A DNA stretch of 49,292 bases from an uncultured Oscillibacter sp. (GCA_947382875.1 CANDBG010000014.1:1-49292); one strand, 5' to 3'. Positions 1 through 8,236 are shown, counted from the first letter of the stretch. The notes: generated by a model not told the origin, from the sequence alone. A program made the numbers and translations.

Positions 1-224
1 GTGAGCAGGAGTTCTATGCCGAGCGCGGCTTCCAGAACGAGCCTCAGCGCTGCAAAGCCTGCCGCGACGCCCGCAAGAGCGCGGCCCGTGACGGCAACCG
101 CCAGTTCTTTACGGCTGTCTGCGCGTCCTGCGGCGGCGAGGCCCGCGTGCCCTTTGAGCCCAAGTCTGACCGCCCCGTGTATTGCAGTGAGTGCTTTGCC
201 AAGATGCGCGAGCAGCAGAGATAA
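1..224 (+). CDS. Zinc-ribbon domain protein, 3' end (partial)
   Basis: The reading frame is open from base 3, with no start codon in the window, so the gene begins upstream. The 73 visible residues contain two CxxC pairs of a first knuckle (CKACRDARK) and a second zinc knuckle (CASCGGEA and CSECFAKM), joined by the FYAERGFQNEP and VPFEPKSDRPVYC segments. This arrangement is typical of the small probable-zinc-ribbon (zf-trcl-like) proteins of Clostridia. Their function is unknown; nucleic acid binding is only a guess. A strong hairpin terminator follows 35 bases after the stop, so this is the last gene of its transcription unit. Confidence 0.75.
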   Translation, partial: EQEFYAERGFQNEPQRCKACRDARKSAARDGNRQFFTAVCASCGGEARVPFEPKSDRPVYCSECFAKMREQQR

Positions 225-259
225 ACGGTTTTGCGGTTGATCTCTTGCACCAAACGCTT

Positions 260-290
260 AAAAGCGGCCCGTTCCGGGCCGCTTTTCTGC
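260..290 (+). terminator. Rho-independent terminator after zinc-ribbon gene
   Basis: An 11-bp GC-rich stem (AAAAGCGGCCC / GGGCCGCTTTT, 260-270 with 276-286) with a 5-base loop ends in a T-tract. It closes the upstream zinc-ribbon gene before the promoter of the next gene. Confidence 0.8.
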
Positions 291-318
291 GGGCAGAGGC
301 TTTTTCTTGGATTATCTA

Positions 319-347
319 TTGAATTTGGGTGAACAATACGTTATAAT
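319..347 (+). promoter_or_regulatory. Sigma-A promoter of the DUF1858 gene
   Basis: TTGAAT (319-324), a 17-base spacer and TATAAT (342-347). The leader that follows holds a small hairpin (CCGGAC ACAGC GTCCGG, about 369-385) ahead of the GGAGG ribosome binding site at 411. Confidence 0.75.
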
Positions 348-424
348 AGCCGAAAAGCGGCGATGCACCGGACACAGCGTCCGGCGCAGACCAAGCGGAA
401 TCTGAAAAACGGAGGAACCCTGTT

Positions 425-634
425 ATGATTACGATTACAAAAGACACCATTATCGGCGAGATCCTGGACGTGGCGCCCCAAACGGCACCGATTTTCCTGT
501 CCATCGGAATGCACTGTCTGGGCTGTCCGTCCTCCCGCGGCGAGACCGTGGAGGAGGCATGCATGGTTCACGGCATTGACGTGGAGAAGCTGCTGGCCCT
601 GGTGAACGAAGAGGCGAACAAGGCGGCGGAGTAA
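425..634 (+). CDS. DUF1858 domain protein (disulfide redox-type)
   Basis: This is a 69-residue protein with the DUF1858 pattern: an N-terminal T(K)DTIIGEILD segment, a central GMHCLGCPSS motif with Cys31 and Cys34, and a C-terminal helix. The family is described as a hybrid-cluster-protein-associated putative redox disulfide domain. Stand-alone copies are common in anaerobic Firmicutes, and the exact role is unknown. The start is fixed by GGAGG nine bases upstream of ATG. The gene has its own promoter and is followed by a long hairpin before trmK. Confidence 0.85.
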   Translation: MITITKDTIIGEILDVAPQTAPIFLSIGMHCLGCPSSRGETVEEACMVHGIDVEKLLALVNEEANKAAE

Positions 635-642
635 CGGCAAAG

Positions 643-677
643 GCCCCATCGCAGGGAGAGACGCCCTGCGGTGGGGC
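643..677 (+). other. Long hairpin between DUF1858 gene and trmK
   Basis: A 14-bp stem (643-656 with 664-677, one G-U pair) with a 7-base loop. No T-run follows, so it is not a classical terminator. It ends one base before an ATG at 678, and its 3' arm would cover the ribosome binding region of that ATG. This favours the second ATG at 693 as the trmK start. It may limit read-through or protect the 3' end of the first mRNA. Confidence 0.55.
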
Positions 678-692
678 ATGTGGAGTTTACGG

Positions 693-1394
693 ATGAAAAC
701 CTTGGAATTGACGCCCCGGCTGCAATTGCTGGCGGACCAGGTGCCTTCCGGCGCACGGCTCGCGGATGTTGGCACAGATCATGCCTATTTGCCCGTATGG
801 CTCCGGCTTCACGGGCGCGTGGTATCTGCCATTGCCTGCGATTTGCGGGAAGGTCCCCTGGCCCGTGCCAGGGAGACGGGCCGGCTTTACGGCGCGGATG
901 GAATTGACTTTCGTCTGGGGGACGGCCTGTCGGTTGTTTCCCCGGAGGAGGCGGACGCGATTGTAATCGCTGGTATGGGTGGAGAGAACATTGCCGCGAT
1001 TCTGAAGCGCGCCCCCTGGACGGCGGACGGCGTTCACCGTCTGCTGCTTCAGCCGATGACCCGGTCGGAGGCGCTGCGGCAGTTTTTAATGGAGCATGGC
1101 TATGCCATCCAGAGGGAGACCCTGGTCCGTGACCGCGGAACGCTGTATCCGGTGATGGAGGCCGTCGGCGGGGAAATGACGCTTTCCCTGGGCCAGCTTT
1201 ACGGCGGCGCGGCGCTGCTGCATGACCCACTGGGGGAACGGTACATCATTGAAAAAATCATCCGTCTGACCAACGCCGTGGCGGGGCTGAACCGTACCCG
1301 TGAGCGGCAGAAAGCGGACGCACTGCGGGAGATTATTACCGCGCTGTTGTCCATGAGAGAGGAGTGGCGGCGTGCCAAGAGTTGGGGAGATTGA
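693..1394 (+). CDS. trmK: tRNA (adenine(22)-N(1))-methyltransferase
   Basis: This predicted SAM-dependent enzyme methylates N1 of A22 in tRNA. The 233-residue protein has an N-terminal Rossmann domain with the SAM-binding LADVGTDHAYLP motif near residues 23-34, the family signature VIAGMGGENI near residues 89-98 and LLLQPM further on. A helical, basic C-terminal tail is typical of TrmK. ATG 693 is preferred because TGGAG lies seven bases upstream; ATG 678 would add five residues but sits against a stable hairpin. The last 23 bases overlap the nif3 gene, so the two are co-translated. The trmK-nif3 pair is conserved in Firmicutes. Confidence 0.92.
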   Translation: MKTLELTPRLQLLADQVPSGARLADVGTDHAYLPVWLRLHGRVVSAIACDLREGPLARARETGRLYGADGIDFRLGDGLSVVSPEEADAIVIAGMGGENIAAILKRAPWTADGVHRLLLQPMTRSEALRQFLMEHGYAIQRETLVRDRGTLYPVMEAVGGEMTLSLGQLYGGAALLHDPLGERYIIEKIIRLTNAVAGLNRTRERQKADALREIITALLSMREEWRRAKSWGD

Positions 1395-2151
1395 AGCGGC
1401 GCTGTTTGAAATCGCGCCTCATGCGTGTGCGATGGACTGGGATAATGTGGGGCTGCTGGTAGGCAAACCGGGCCGTGAGGTGCGGAAAATCCTGGTGTCG
1501 CTGGATATCACGGAAGCGGTCATAGAGGAAGCGCACCGCTGGGGCGCGGATTTGATTGTGTCGCACCATCCGGTGATTTTCCATGGACAAAAGCGTGTGA
1601 CAGACCAGGATGTTACAGGTCGGATTTTGCTTCAGCTTGTGGAGTGCAATCTTTCCGCGATCTGTATGCATACCAATCTGGATATTACGGAGGGCGGTGT
1701 GAATGACACCCTGGCGGAGTATCTGTCCCTGCGGGATTTCTACCGTCTGGAAAACACCGGCGTTGTCCGCGTGGGGACGCTGGATGCGCCCATGGAACTA
1801 ACGGAGTTTGTCCGCTATGTTTCCAAACGGCTGAACTGCAACGGCGTGCGCTATGCAGACGCCGGGCGTCCTGTGCATCGGGTAGGCGTCGGCGGCGGTG
1901 CCTGCGGCGAGTTCGAAGACGCTGCGATTACAGCAGGCTGCGATACCTACGTAACGGCAGATTTGAGTTACCATCAGTTTGTAGACGCAAAAGCAAAAGG
2001 AATTAACCTCATTGATGCCGGCCATTTTCCCACAGAGGACCCGGTTTGCGGGGAAGTTGCTGCTTATTTGCAGGCGAAGTTTCCGCAGGTGGAAATCCAG
2101 AAATCGGCTGTCCATCGGGAAGCGATTCAATATTATGTGGAAGGAGTTTAA
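1372..2151 (+). CDS. Nif3-like dinuclear metal center hexameric protein
   Basis: This is a 259-residue member of the NIF3/YqfO (GTP cyclohydrolase 1 type 2 homologue) family. Predicted metal ligands are visible: the SHHPVIF pair (His65, His66), MHTNLD (His100, Asp104) and DAGHFPTE near the C-terminus (His218, Glu222). It is short compared with B. subtilis YqfO because it lacks the inserted PII-like domain; a separate gene at 15343 encodes something like that domain. The GTG start is supported by GGAG about eight bases upstream and overlaps trmK. Its cellular function is unsettled. Confidence 0.9.
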   Translation: MPRVGEIEAALFEIAPHACAMDWDNVGLLVGKPGREVRKILVSLDITEAVIEEAHRWGADLIVSHHPVIFHGQKRVTDQDVTGRILLQLVECNLSAICMHTNLDITEGGVNDTLAEYLSLRDFYRLENTGVVRVGTLDAPMELTEFVRYVSKRLNCNGVRYADAGRPVHRVGVGGGACGEFEDAAITAGCDTYVTADLSYHQFVDAKAKGINLIDAGHFPTEDPVCGEVAAYLQAKFPQVEIQKSAVHREAIQYYVEGV

Positions 2152-2156
2152 CTGCC

Positions 2157-2891
2157 ATGTCCGGACATTCTAAATGGCATAATATCCAAAAAACCAAAGG
2201 TGCAGCAGATGCAAAGCGTTCTGCGGCCTTTACCAAAATTGCAAGGGAAATTATTGTTGCCGTCAAAGAGGGCGGCTCCGGCGACCCGAACAATAACTCC
2301 CGTCTGGCGACGGTCATTGCCAAGGCAAAGGCCGTCAATATGCCCAACGACAATATTAAGCGTACAATTGACAAGGCCCTGGGCGCGGGCAACACCGACA
2401 GTTACGAGGCCGTCACCTACGAGGGCTATGGACCCGGCGGCGTAGCGGTAATCGTCGAAGCGCTGACCGACAACCGTCAGCGGACGGCCCCGGAGGTCCG
2501 GCATGCGTTTGACAAGTGCAACGGCAACCTTGGCGCGATTGGCTGCGTTTCCTGGTCGTTCGACAAGAAGGGCGTCATTATAATCGACAACGAGGACGGC
2601 GAGCTGGACGAAGAAACCGTCATGATGGACGCACTTGACGCCGGTGCGGCGGACTTCGAGGCCGACGGCCCCGCCCTGGAAATCACCTGCGACCCCGACG
2701 CGTTTAATGAGGTAGTGAAGGCCCTGGAGGAGAAGGGGTATAGCTTTGTCAGCGCGGAGGTGGAGATGGTTCCGCAGAATTACATCACTCTCAGCGGCGA
2801 GGGCGACGTAAAGAATATGCAGAAGCTCATTGATATGCTGGAAGACAGCGACGACGTGCAGAACGTGTGGCATAACTGGGATAACGATTGA
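2157..2891 (+). CDS. YebC/PmpR family regulator or translation factor
   Basis: This 244-residue protein starts with the family signature MSGHSKWHNIQ and has the downstream NNSRLATVIAKAK and YEGYGPGGVAV segments of YebC/TACO1 proteins. Members are annotated as DNA-binding regulators; some act on ribosomes that stall at proline stretches. ATG 2157 follows the nif3 stop by five bases and has AAGGAG at 2141-2146. A longer in-frame extension upstream lies inside nif3 and is not used. It is the last gene of the trmK operon. A hairpin at 2900-2932 follows but has no clear T-run. Confidence 0.93.
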   Translation: MSGHSKWHNIQKTKGAADAKRSAAFTKIAREIIVAVKEGGSGDPNNNSRLATVIAKAKAVNMPNDNIKRTIDKALGAGNTDSYEAVTYEGYGPGGVAVIVEALTDNRQRTAPEVRHAFDKCNGNLGAIGCVSWSFDKKGVIIIDNEDGELDEETVMMDALDAGAADFEADGPALEITCDPDAFNEVVKALEEKGYSFVSAEVEMVPQNYITLSGEGDVKNMQKLIDMLEDSDDVQNVWHNWDND

Positions 2892-3078
2892 TTTTCAAAG
2901 AACGGCACGGCTTAAAATGGCCCGTGCCGTTCAAAATGGAAAAATTATTAAGCAAAACTAATATTTTGTGTAATTATGGAACGGCGAAAGGATAACGCCT
3001 GCATTGGGGAGAGACTCTACCGCTGGTCGGTTGCATTTTTCATCCGTTGAGGATACACTTGGGACAAGAGGTGATCGC

Positions 3079-4125
3079 ATGAACAAAGAAACCATGGGGG
3101 CTTTCATTGCCCGAAACCGAAAGAGCATCGGTCTGACCCAGCGGGAACTGGCTGAACGGCTGCACGTAACGGACAAAGCGGTAAGCAAGTGGGAACGGGG
3201 TTTGAGTTACCCCGATGTAACGCTGCTGGAACCGTTGGCGGAGGCGTTTGGCCTGGGCGTAGAGGAATTGGTCGCGTGTGAGAGAAAGGAGGAGGACCCG
3301 CCTGTGAAAGCAGTACTTGAAATTTCCCGGGAAAATCAGCAGGTCGAACGGAGAAAAAATTTTTTGCGAATAGCGTTGTTGGCTCTGGCGATGTCGGGAA
3401 TCGTTCTGGGGATGATCTGGTATCTGCATACCTATATAAATACTTACGTCAGCGAGCAAAGACTATGCTCCATTTATCTGAAAGAAACGGAGAACGGCGC
3501 AGACTACCTCTGCGTAGAGCGGGAGGGACATCTTCTGCGCCTGAAATGCGGCAACGGTGTGGATTTCGACAGTATCGAACTGACCGACGATAACGGTTAT
3601 AACCTGGTGTACCGTCTGGACTGCCGCTGGAACCAAAAAACCTACGAGGGCACCGTAAGCGCCTGTGAGGAAATGGGAATAACGATTTCCCGGAAGCAAT
3701 TGATTTCCGAGGGCGGTTTTATGGATTTCCTGTTTGATGTGCAGAGTGTGGAGGGGCTGTTCGGGGAACCGTTGGTATATTACACCAGCGAGAACTATTT
3801 TCCAGATACCTACGGCGAGCCGCAGGAGAGGATTTATCTTTGTGACTACCGATTCTGGACCGGACGGTATTGGGACGCGGAAGCCGGTGTGTGGAGGAAT
3901 GAAGAAGATAATCAAGTCCTCCAGATTGAGCGGTGTATGGCGGCAACACCGGTCGATCTTGACGGCGACGGCGAATTGGAGGTCGTTGCCCGTACCCGCT
4001 GGCCCGAAAGACCCTATGCCGTCTATGACTGGAATGGAGAGGAGATTGTGCAGTCTTGGCGGGACGATGTTCCGGAGGAAATCCGAAAACATCTGCGCTG
4101 CATTTTGGAGAATCCGGAAAAATAA
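3079..4125 (+). CDS. Membrane-anchored XRE-type regulator with FG-GAP-like C-terminal motif
   Basis: This is a 348-residue protein. Residues 6-62 form a Cro/C1-type helix-turn-helix (LTQRELAERLHVTDKAVSKWERG). One transmembrane helix follows at about 95-117. The remaining 230 residues would lie outside the cell and end with a DLDGDGELEVV motif, like calcium-binding FG-GAP/EF-type loops. The start is set by AAGAGGTGA five bases before ATG 3079; an earlier ATG at 3004 has no such site. It looks like a one-component transmembrane sensor-regulator, with ligand and targets unknown. It stands alone between yebC and rnpB. Confidence 0.7.
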   Translation: MNKETMGAFIARNRKSIGLTQRELAERLHVTDKAVSKWERGLSYPDVTLLEPLAEAFGLGVEELVACERKEEDPPVKAVLEISRENQQVERRKNFLRIALLALAMSGIVLGMIWYLHTYINTYVSEQRLCSIYLKETENGADYLCVEREGHLLRLKCGNGVDFDSIELTDDNGYNLVYRLDCRWNQKTYEGTVSACEEMGITISRKQLISEGGFMDFLFDVQSVEGLFGEPLVYYTSENYFPDTYGEPQERIYLCDYRFWTGRYWDAEAGVWRNEEDNQVLQIERCMAATPVDLDGDGELEVVARTRWPERPYAVYDWNGEEIVQSWRDDVPEEIRKHLRCILENPEK

Positions 4126-4130
4126 AAACA

Positions 4131-4170
4131 GGTCCTGACCGCGTATTCCGCCGTCAGGACCATATTTTTT
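4131..4170. terminator. Bidirectional terminator between the XRE gene and rnpB
   Basis: The stem GGTCCTGAC / GTCAGGACC (4131-4139 with 4153-4161) is followed by a T-run on the plus strand and, read on the minus strand, by TGTTTTTATTTT. It can stop both the XRE gene and RNase P RNA transcription. Confidence 0.75.
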
Positions 4171-4597
4171 ACGAGCAAAACTGTAAGCCGGGTTCTGTAT
4201 TTGACAGCCATCTATCTCGACGCGCTGTTGCCAACGCGCTCTAGCCACCCCGGGAGCGGCCGGGCCGACCTTCGGGGGCGAACCCCGATGCTCCCATACC
4301 GGTGTTGCTCCGGATAGAGTTTACAGCGACGGACACTCTCGCGCCGTCGGGTGCGCTCTTACCGCACCTTTCCACCCTTGCTCCGCGGCCCGTTTCACGT
4401 CACCGCCAACTCAATTGATGTCGTCGGCTCGGTTTCCCGGCGCTTTCCTCAAAGGACAGCGAAGCGGTATATCTCTGTTGCACTTTTCCTGAAGTCGCCT
4501 TCGGCGGGCGTTACCCGTTATCCTTGCCCTGTGGAGCCCGGACTTTCCTCATAGACGGCCTTTCGGCCTGCCTACGCGGCTGTCTGTTTTCCTCGCG
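4170..4597 (-). ncRNA. rnpB: RNase P RNA (rnpB)
   Basis: The minus strand carries the universally conserved landmarks of bacterial RNase P RNA: GAGGAAAGTCCGGGCTCC near the 5' end (4534-4551) and ACAGAACCCGGCTTA at the 3' end (about 4180-4196), plus AGATAGATGG before the latter. The two ends pair as P1 (CGAGGAAAAC with GTTTTGCTCG, one mismatch), giving about 428 nt. A near-consensus promoter lies directly upstream and a terminator directly downstream. It is the catalytic subunit that removes 5' leaders from tRNA precursors. The layout looks like the ancestral A type rather than the Bacillus B type, but I did not fold it fully. Confidence 0.95.
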
Positions 4598-4602
4598 GGA
4601 CT

Positions 4603-4631
4603 ATTTTACAAGATATGCCGCGAAATGTCAA
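4603..4631 (-). promoter_or_regulatory. rnpB promoter
   Basis: On the minus strand: TTGACA (4631-4626), a 17-base spacer and TAAAAT (4608-4603), placing the RNA start about six bases later at the P1 helix. It lies back to back with the promoter of the decayed gene at 4713. Confidence 0.85.
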
Positions 4632-4648
4632 CGAGTTTTCAAAAAAAC

Positions 4649-4678
4649 TTGACAGTAAGTGAACTTATGTACTACAAT
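4649..4678 (+). promoter_or_regulatory. Promoter of the decayed gene
   Basis: TTGACA (4649-4654), an 18-base spacer and TACAAT (4673-4678), followed by the GAAGGA ribosome binding site at 4702. The expression signals survive although the coding region is broken. Confidence 0.65.
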
Positions 4679-4712
4679 CAAACTATAAAATTGTGGCGAA
4701 AGAAGGACTTTT

Positions 4713-5463
4713 ATGCAGGGATATTTTGCGTGGGCTTTTTCCGGAAAAAAGGCGGATATCCTCAAGGTGGAGACGGTTTACAAGGAGCTGGCAGGGGATC
4801 AAACGGAAGGTTTTGATGTGATAAAAACCGAATGTTTTGACGATCTGGCAGAAGATGCTATGACTCAGATGATCGTCCGCAGCAACCAGTCTGTCAATAT
4901 CCGCTTCGGAGAGTGGAACTTTCCAGAGATGGTCAGTCGGGTTCCAAAGGTGGAGGCTGGCTGCTGGTCCGCGTCTGACGAGGTAATAAGCGAGTGCCGT
5001 GACTGTGTGTACTCCAAAGCGGGGGCCAAGAGGCGCAAGAGCTGACTTGAAACGAAATGCTCCTGCGGTGGTGGGTTCGTCTTTATGCGCAAGACTCATG
5101 AGGATCCAGGTGTCAAGCTGCTGATGGAGCTGTATCACAAGGTTCCCTGTTCCCTATAACGACGATTGTACCCGTGCGGAACCGGGAAGCGGCGCCTGGA
5201 AGGATTGGGACTATGAGGAGCTGCCCCGTACGTTTGAATATGATGGAGAAACGTACAATTATGACGATGGAATTATTATGAATGGCATATGGTATGGGCT
5301 TGACATGGATGAGTGCGAAGCTCTGGATTTGGACTGCTTTGACTTCGATGAGGATGAGGTTAAAGCACTGTTTGAACAGGCCCCTGAATGGGTTGATGCG
5401 GGTTACATCCTCATTGGACTGGATAGACATATAAAACTTCTTTCAGAGCTTTTCCGCCAATAA
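4713..5463 (+). pseudogene. Decayed gene: in-frame TGA plus 7-bp duplication frameshift
   Basis: I do not recognise the family. From ATG 4713 the frame reads 110 codons to a TGA at 5043, then continues open with a cysteine-rich stretch (TKCSCGGGFVF) to a TAA at 5157. At 5142-5155 the heptamer GTTCCCT is tandemly duplicated. Removing one copy restores the frame into an acidic C-terminal part (DWDYEELPRTFEYDGETYNY to LSELFRQ) that ends at 5463. The intact ancestor would have been about 247 residues, with CWSAS, CRDC and CSCGG cysteines suggesting a zinc site. The last 53 bases overlap the convergent GNAT gene. Confidence 0.65.
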
Positions 5464-5899
5464 TGTCCATCTGAAATTCCTCGGTTGCGGCAAAGCCGTT
5501 TCTTTCATAAAAGGCTCTTGCACGTTGGTTGTCTGCGAGAACCCATAGGAGTATCTTTTCAAAGCCTAGCTGCTTCAATTCCTCCATCGTACGGTCAAGC
5601 AACGCTTTTCCATAGCCTTTTCCAATGTATTCCGGCAGAAAATAAATGGATACAATTTCTCCGTAATCCTCGTGCGAAGTCCATCTGGATTTGCTGAAAC
5701 TTGCGGTGCCAATGATCTTGCCGCTTTCTGTCATGACCAGACTTTTCCTGCCGCCGCTTAGATTGCAGGCCCAGTTTGTGCCGGATATGTTGTCAAGATA
5801 GCTTTGCGGTATGATGTCCTTATAGGCGTATTTCCAGCTTTGCGCGTAAATATTGCCGGTTTCCTGCGCGTCCTCCGGCTGTATGTACCGAATTTCCAA
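5411..5899 (-). CDS. GNAT family N-acetyltransferase
   Basis: This is a 162-residue GCN5-related acetyltransferase. The acetyl-CoA loop appears as VSIYFLPEYIGKGYGKALL (the Q/RxxGxG/A equivalent is YIGKGYG), preceded by IIGTASFSK and followed by ILLWVLADNQRARAFYERNGF. The substrate is unknown. TTG 5899 is chosen as the start because AGGGGTGA lies six bases upstream. An ATG nine codons earlier sits between the promoter -10 box and that ribosome binding site and would have no leader. Its 3' end overlaps the decayed convergent gene. Confidence 0.82.
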   Translation of the reverse strand: MEIRYIQPEDAQETGNIYAQSWKYAYKDIIPQSYLDNISGTNWACNLSGGRKSLVMTESGKIIGTASFSKSRWTSHEDYGEIVSIYFLPEYIGKGYGKALLDRTMEELKQLGFEKILLWVLADNQRARAFYERNGFAATEEFQMDIIGGKALKEVLYVYPVQ

Positions 5900-5916
5900 A
5901 AAATCACCCCTGAAAC

Positions 5917-5945
5917 AGTATACCATATATAAAAGTTTCGCTCAA
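5917..5945 (-). promoter_or_regulatory. Promoter of the GNAT gene
   Basis: Minus strand TTGAGC (5945-5940), a 17-base spacer and TATACT (5922-5917), directly upstream of the AGGGGTGA/TTG start region. It supports the TTG start, since the upstream ATG falls almost on the -10 element. Confidence 0.65.
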
Positions 5946-5987
5946 GCCTTTACAAAGGCTTGCGGGGTCCAGGGGCGGCGCCCCTGG
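5943..5987. repeat. Twin palindromes upstream of murD
   Basis: There are two adjacent inverted repeats: CAAGCCTTT-AC-AAAGGCTTG (943-962 of this kilobase, 5943-5962) and CCAGGGGC-GGC-GCCCCTGG (5969-5987). The pair resembles short intergenic palindromic units that recur in Clostridia genomes, but only one copy is present here. The first palindrome overlaps the -35 of the GNAT promoter. Confidence 0.5.
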
Positions 5988-6007
5988 AGGCCGTGCGAAC
6001 AAAGGCG

Positions 6008-6036
6008 TTGCTATTTTCCGGAAGGCGTGGTATCAT
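6008..6036 (+). promoter_or_regulatory. murD promoter
   Basis: TTGCTA (6008-6013), a 17-base spacer and TATCAT (6031-6036), 51 bases before the murD ATG. Confidence 0.6.
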
Positions 6037-6087
6037 CGTAGGGAAACACCCGCCGGACGCGGCGGAAATTTTAAGGAGCGATTGCCT

Positions 6088-7476
6088 ATGCATTTTGAGG
6101 ACTATCTGGACTCTCTGCAAAAAAAATCCGTGGCGGTGATCGGAGTCGGCGTGTCGAACCGGCCTTTGCTGGAATTGCTGTTGTCCCGCGGGGTGTCCGT
6201 GACCGCCTGCGACAAAAAATCGGAACTGGGATCTTTCGGGGAAGAATTGCGCGCAAAAGGCTGTCGGCTCCAATTGGGCGCGGATTATCTGAAAAATTTG
6301 CAGGCAGACGTTATTTTCCGTACGCCCGGGATGCGGCCGGACCTTCCGGAGCTGACCGCCGCCGTGGAGAGGGGGAGTTTGCTGACCAGTGAAATGGAGG
6401 TCTTCTTTGAAGTCTGTCCCTGCCCTATTTTTGCCGTTACCGGAAGCGATGGCAAAACTACCACCACCACAATTATTGCCGAACTTTTGCGGGCGGCAGG
6501 ACGTACCGTTCACCTGGGCGGAAACATCGGACATCCGCTGCTGGAGGACACCGGCAAAATAAAACCGGAGGATATTGCGGTATTGGAGCTGAGTTCTTTC
6601 CAGCTCATGACTATGACCCGCAGTCCCCATGTTGCCGTTATGACAAATCTGGCGCCGAACCATCTGGATGTGCATAAGGATTTTGCAGAGTATATTGCTG
6701 CAAAAGAAAATATTTTTTCGCATCAGACGACGCAGGATATTGCGGTCTTTAATGCCGATAACGACATTACGCGAAAGCTCGCGGAAAAGGCGGTCGGAAA
6801 TGTGACGCGGTTCAGTCGCCAGACACCGTTGGAACGCGGCGTCTACATTGGTGCGAATACTTCCGGCAAACAGGACGCGATCTGGGTTTCCAATGAAAAG
6901 GGCCGCCGCTGTGTATTGCCGTTGGCGGACATTAAACTTCCAGGCGTGCACAATGTCGAAAACTACATGGCGGCCATTGCCGCCGTGGACGGCTTGGTTT
7001 CCGATGAAACCATCCGTGCGTTTGCCCGAAATTTCGGCGGCGTTGAGCACCGGATTGAACTGGTTCGAACCCTTCACGGCGTCCGATACTACAACGATTC
7101 CATTGCGTCCAGCCCCAGCCGGACCATTGCGGGTCTGAATTCCTTTCCGGAAAAAGTCATCCTCATTGCCGGCGGAAAAGACAAAGGCATTTCCTATACA
7201 AACCTTGGCCCGGTCGTCAACGACCATGTGAAGCTGTTGATTCTCTGCGGCGCAACAGCGGACGTGATCCGTGCATCGGTGGAACAGGCGGACAATTTTG
7301 ACGGATTGGAAATCATAGATGTGGAAACCTATCCGGAAGCCGTTTCCCTGGCCCAAAGCCGGGCGGACAGGGGGGATGTGGTAATTCTGTCTCCCGCCAG
7401 CACGTCCTTTGACCGGTTCGCCAACTTCATGGAACGTGGAAACGTATTCAAGGAATTGGTCAACCAGCTGACGTAA
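6088..7476 (+). CDS. murD: UDP-N-acetylmuramoyl-L-alanine--D-glutamate ligase
   Basis: This predicted cytoplasmic enzyme adds D-glutamate to UDP-MurNAc-L-Ala using ATP in peptidoglycan synthesis. The 462-residue protein has an N-terminal nucleotide-sugar domain (VAVIGVGVSN), the Mur ligase P-loop GSDGKTTTT at residues 119-127, ELSSFQL, APNHLDVH, and the C-terminal YNDSIASSPSRT and GGKDKG motifs. ATG 6088 has AAGGAG nine bases upstream; a TTG two codons earlier is too close to it. The gene is not in a dcw cluster but stands before yunB and ligA on the same strand. Confidence 0.95.
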   Translation: MHFEDYLDSLQKKSVAVIGVGVSNRPLLELLLSRGVSVTACDKKSELGSFGEELRAKGCRLQLGADYLKNLQADVIFRTPGMRPDLPELTAAVERGSLLTSEMEVFFEVCPCPIFAVTGSDGKTTTTTIIAELLRAAGRTVHLGGNIGHPLLEDTGKIKPEDIAVLELSSFQLMTMTRSPHVAVMTNLAPNHLDVHKDFAEYIAAKENIFSHQTTQDIAVFNADNDITRKLAEKAVGNVTRFSRQTPLERGVYIGANTSGKQDAIWVSNEKGRRCVLPLADIKLPGVHNVENYMAAIAAVDGLVSDETIRAFARNFGGVEHRIELVRTLHGVRYYNDSIASSPSRTIAGLNSFPEKVILIAGGKDKGISYTNLGPVVNDHVKLLILCGATADVIRASVEQADNFDGLEIIDVETYPEAVSLAQSRADRGDVVILSPASTSFDRFANFMERGNVFKELVNQLT

Positions 7477-7534
7477 AATCTCCGTGCCATATGCCCAAGC
7501 TCCTCTGCATAGAATTCCGGGAGGAGGTGGGCGT

Positions 7535-8236
7535 ATGCGCTCCGGTTTTTTCTACTTTCAACGACGGCTGAACCGTCGGACGCTGCTGCGGTTTGTGGCA
7601 GTTTCGTTCGTTGTTCTGGCGCTGACGCTGACTTTCCGTGCAACGATGCAGCTGCGTCCCATCCTGGAAAGTCTCGCGGTGACGCGCGTATCCAATGCCA
7701 TCAATTCCATCGTCAGCGAAGCGGTGGATGAGGCCATCGATAACGGCGAAATCAGTTATGACGATTTGATTTCCTTCGAAAAGGACAACGAAGGACGGAT
7801 TACGGCGGTTTACAGCAACATGGCTGCGTTCAACCGTTTGCAGTCTCAAATTTTGGACATCATTCTGAAACGAGTCGATCAGGTGTCGGCACGGGATTTG
7901 TCCATTCCGGTGGGAACCCTCACCGGCTCGACGCTCCTGGCGGGCCGCGGACCGCGGATCTCCGTCCGGATGGAATCTGTGGGTTCATCCTCGGCGAAGT
8001 TTGAAAACGAGTTCGCCTCTGCCGGGATTAATCAGACCAAACACAAAATCGTACTGAAAATTGATGTATCCGCCAGTATCCTGCTTCCGGGGTTTTCCAC
8101 CGCCGTCGTTGTTTCCAACGAAGTGACGGTAGCGGAAACGGTCATTGTCGGTTCGGTGCCGGATACCTACACTTATTTCAGCACAGCGCCTTCGAGTTAC
8201 GAGAGCGACGTAAAGGACTATATTTTGAATAATTGA
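7535..8236 (+). CDS. yunB: Sporulation protein YunB
   Basis: This is a 233-residue protein with one N-terminal transmembrane helix (about residues 20-38) and the YunB family pattern: VSEAVDEAIDNGEISYDDL, then IPVGTLTGSTLLAGRGPRI and the VSNEVTVAETVIVG segment. YunB of B. subtilis is sigma-E dependent and needed for efficient sporulation; its molecular role is unclear. ATG 7535 follows GAGGAGGTGG at 7521-7530. It sits between murD (58 bases upstream) and ligA (16 bases downstream). Confidence 0.88.
   Translation: MRSGFFYFQRRLNRRTLLRFVAVSFVVLALTLTFRATMQLRPILESLAVTRVSNAINSIVSEAVDEAIDNGEISYDDLISFEKDNEGRITAVYSNMAAFNRLQSQILDIILKRVDQVSARDLSIPVGTLTGSTLLAGRGPRISVRMESVGSSSAKFENEFASAGINQTKHKIVLKIDVSASILLPGFSTAVVVSNEVTVAETVIVGSVPDTYTYFSTAPSSYESDVKDYILNN

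Noticed and set aside
5043-5045. In-frame TGA considered as a selenocysteine codon
   Set aside because: No hairpin of the SECIS type is apparent just after it, and the same gene has a frameshift by duplication, so decay explains both.
5950-7356. Long minus-strand frame of 468 codons opposite murD
   Set aside because: murD is unmistakable on the plus strand. The opposite frame has no ribosome binding site or family pattern.
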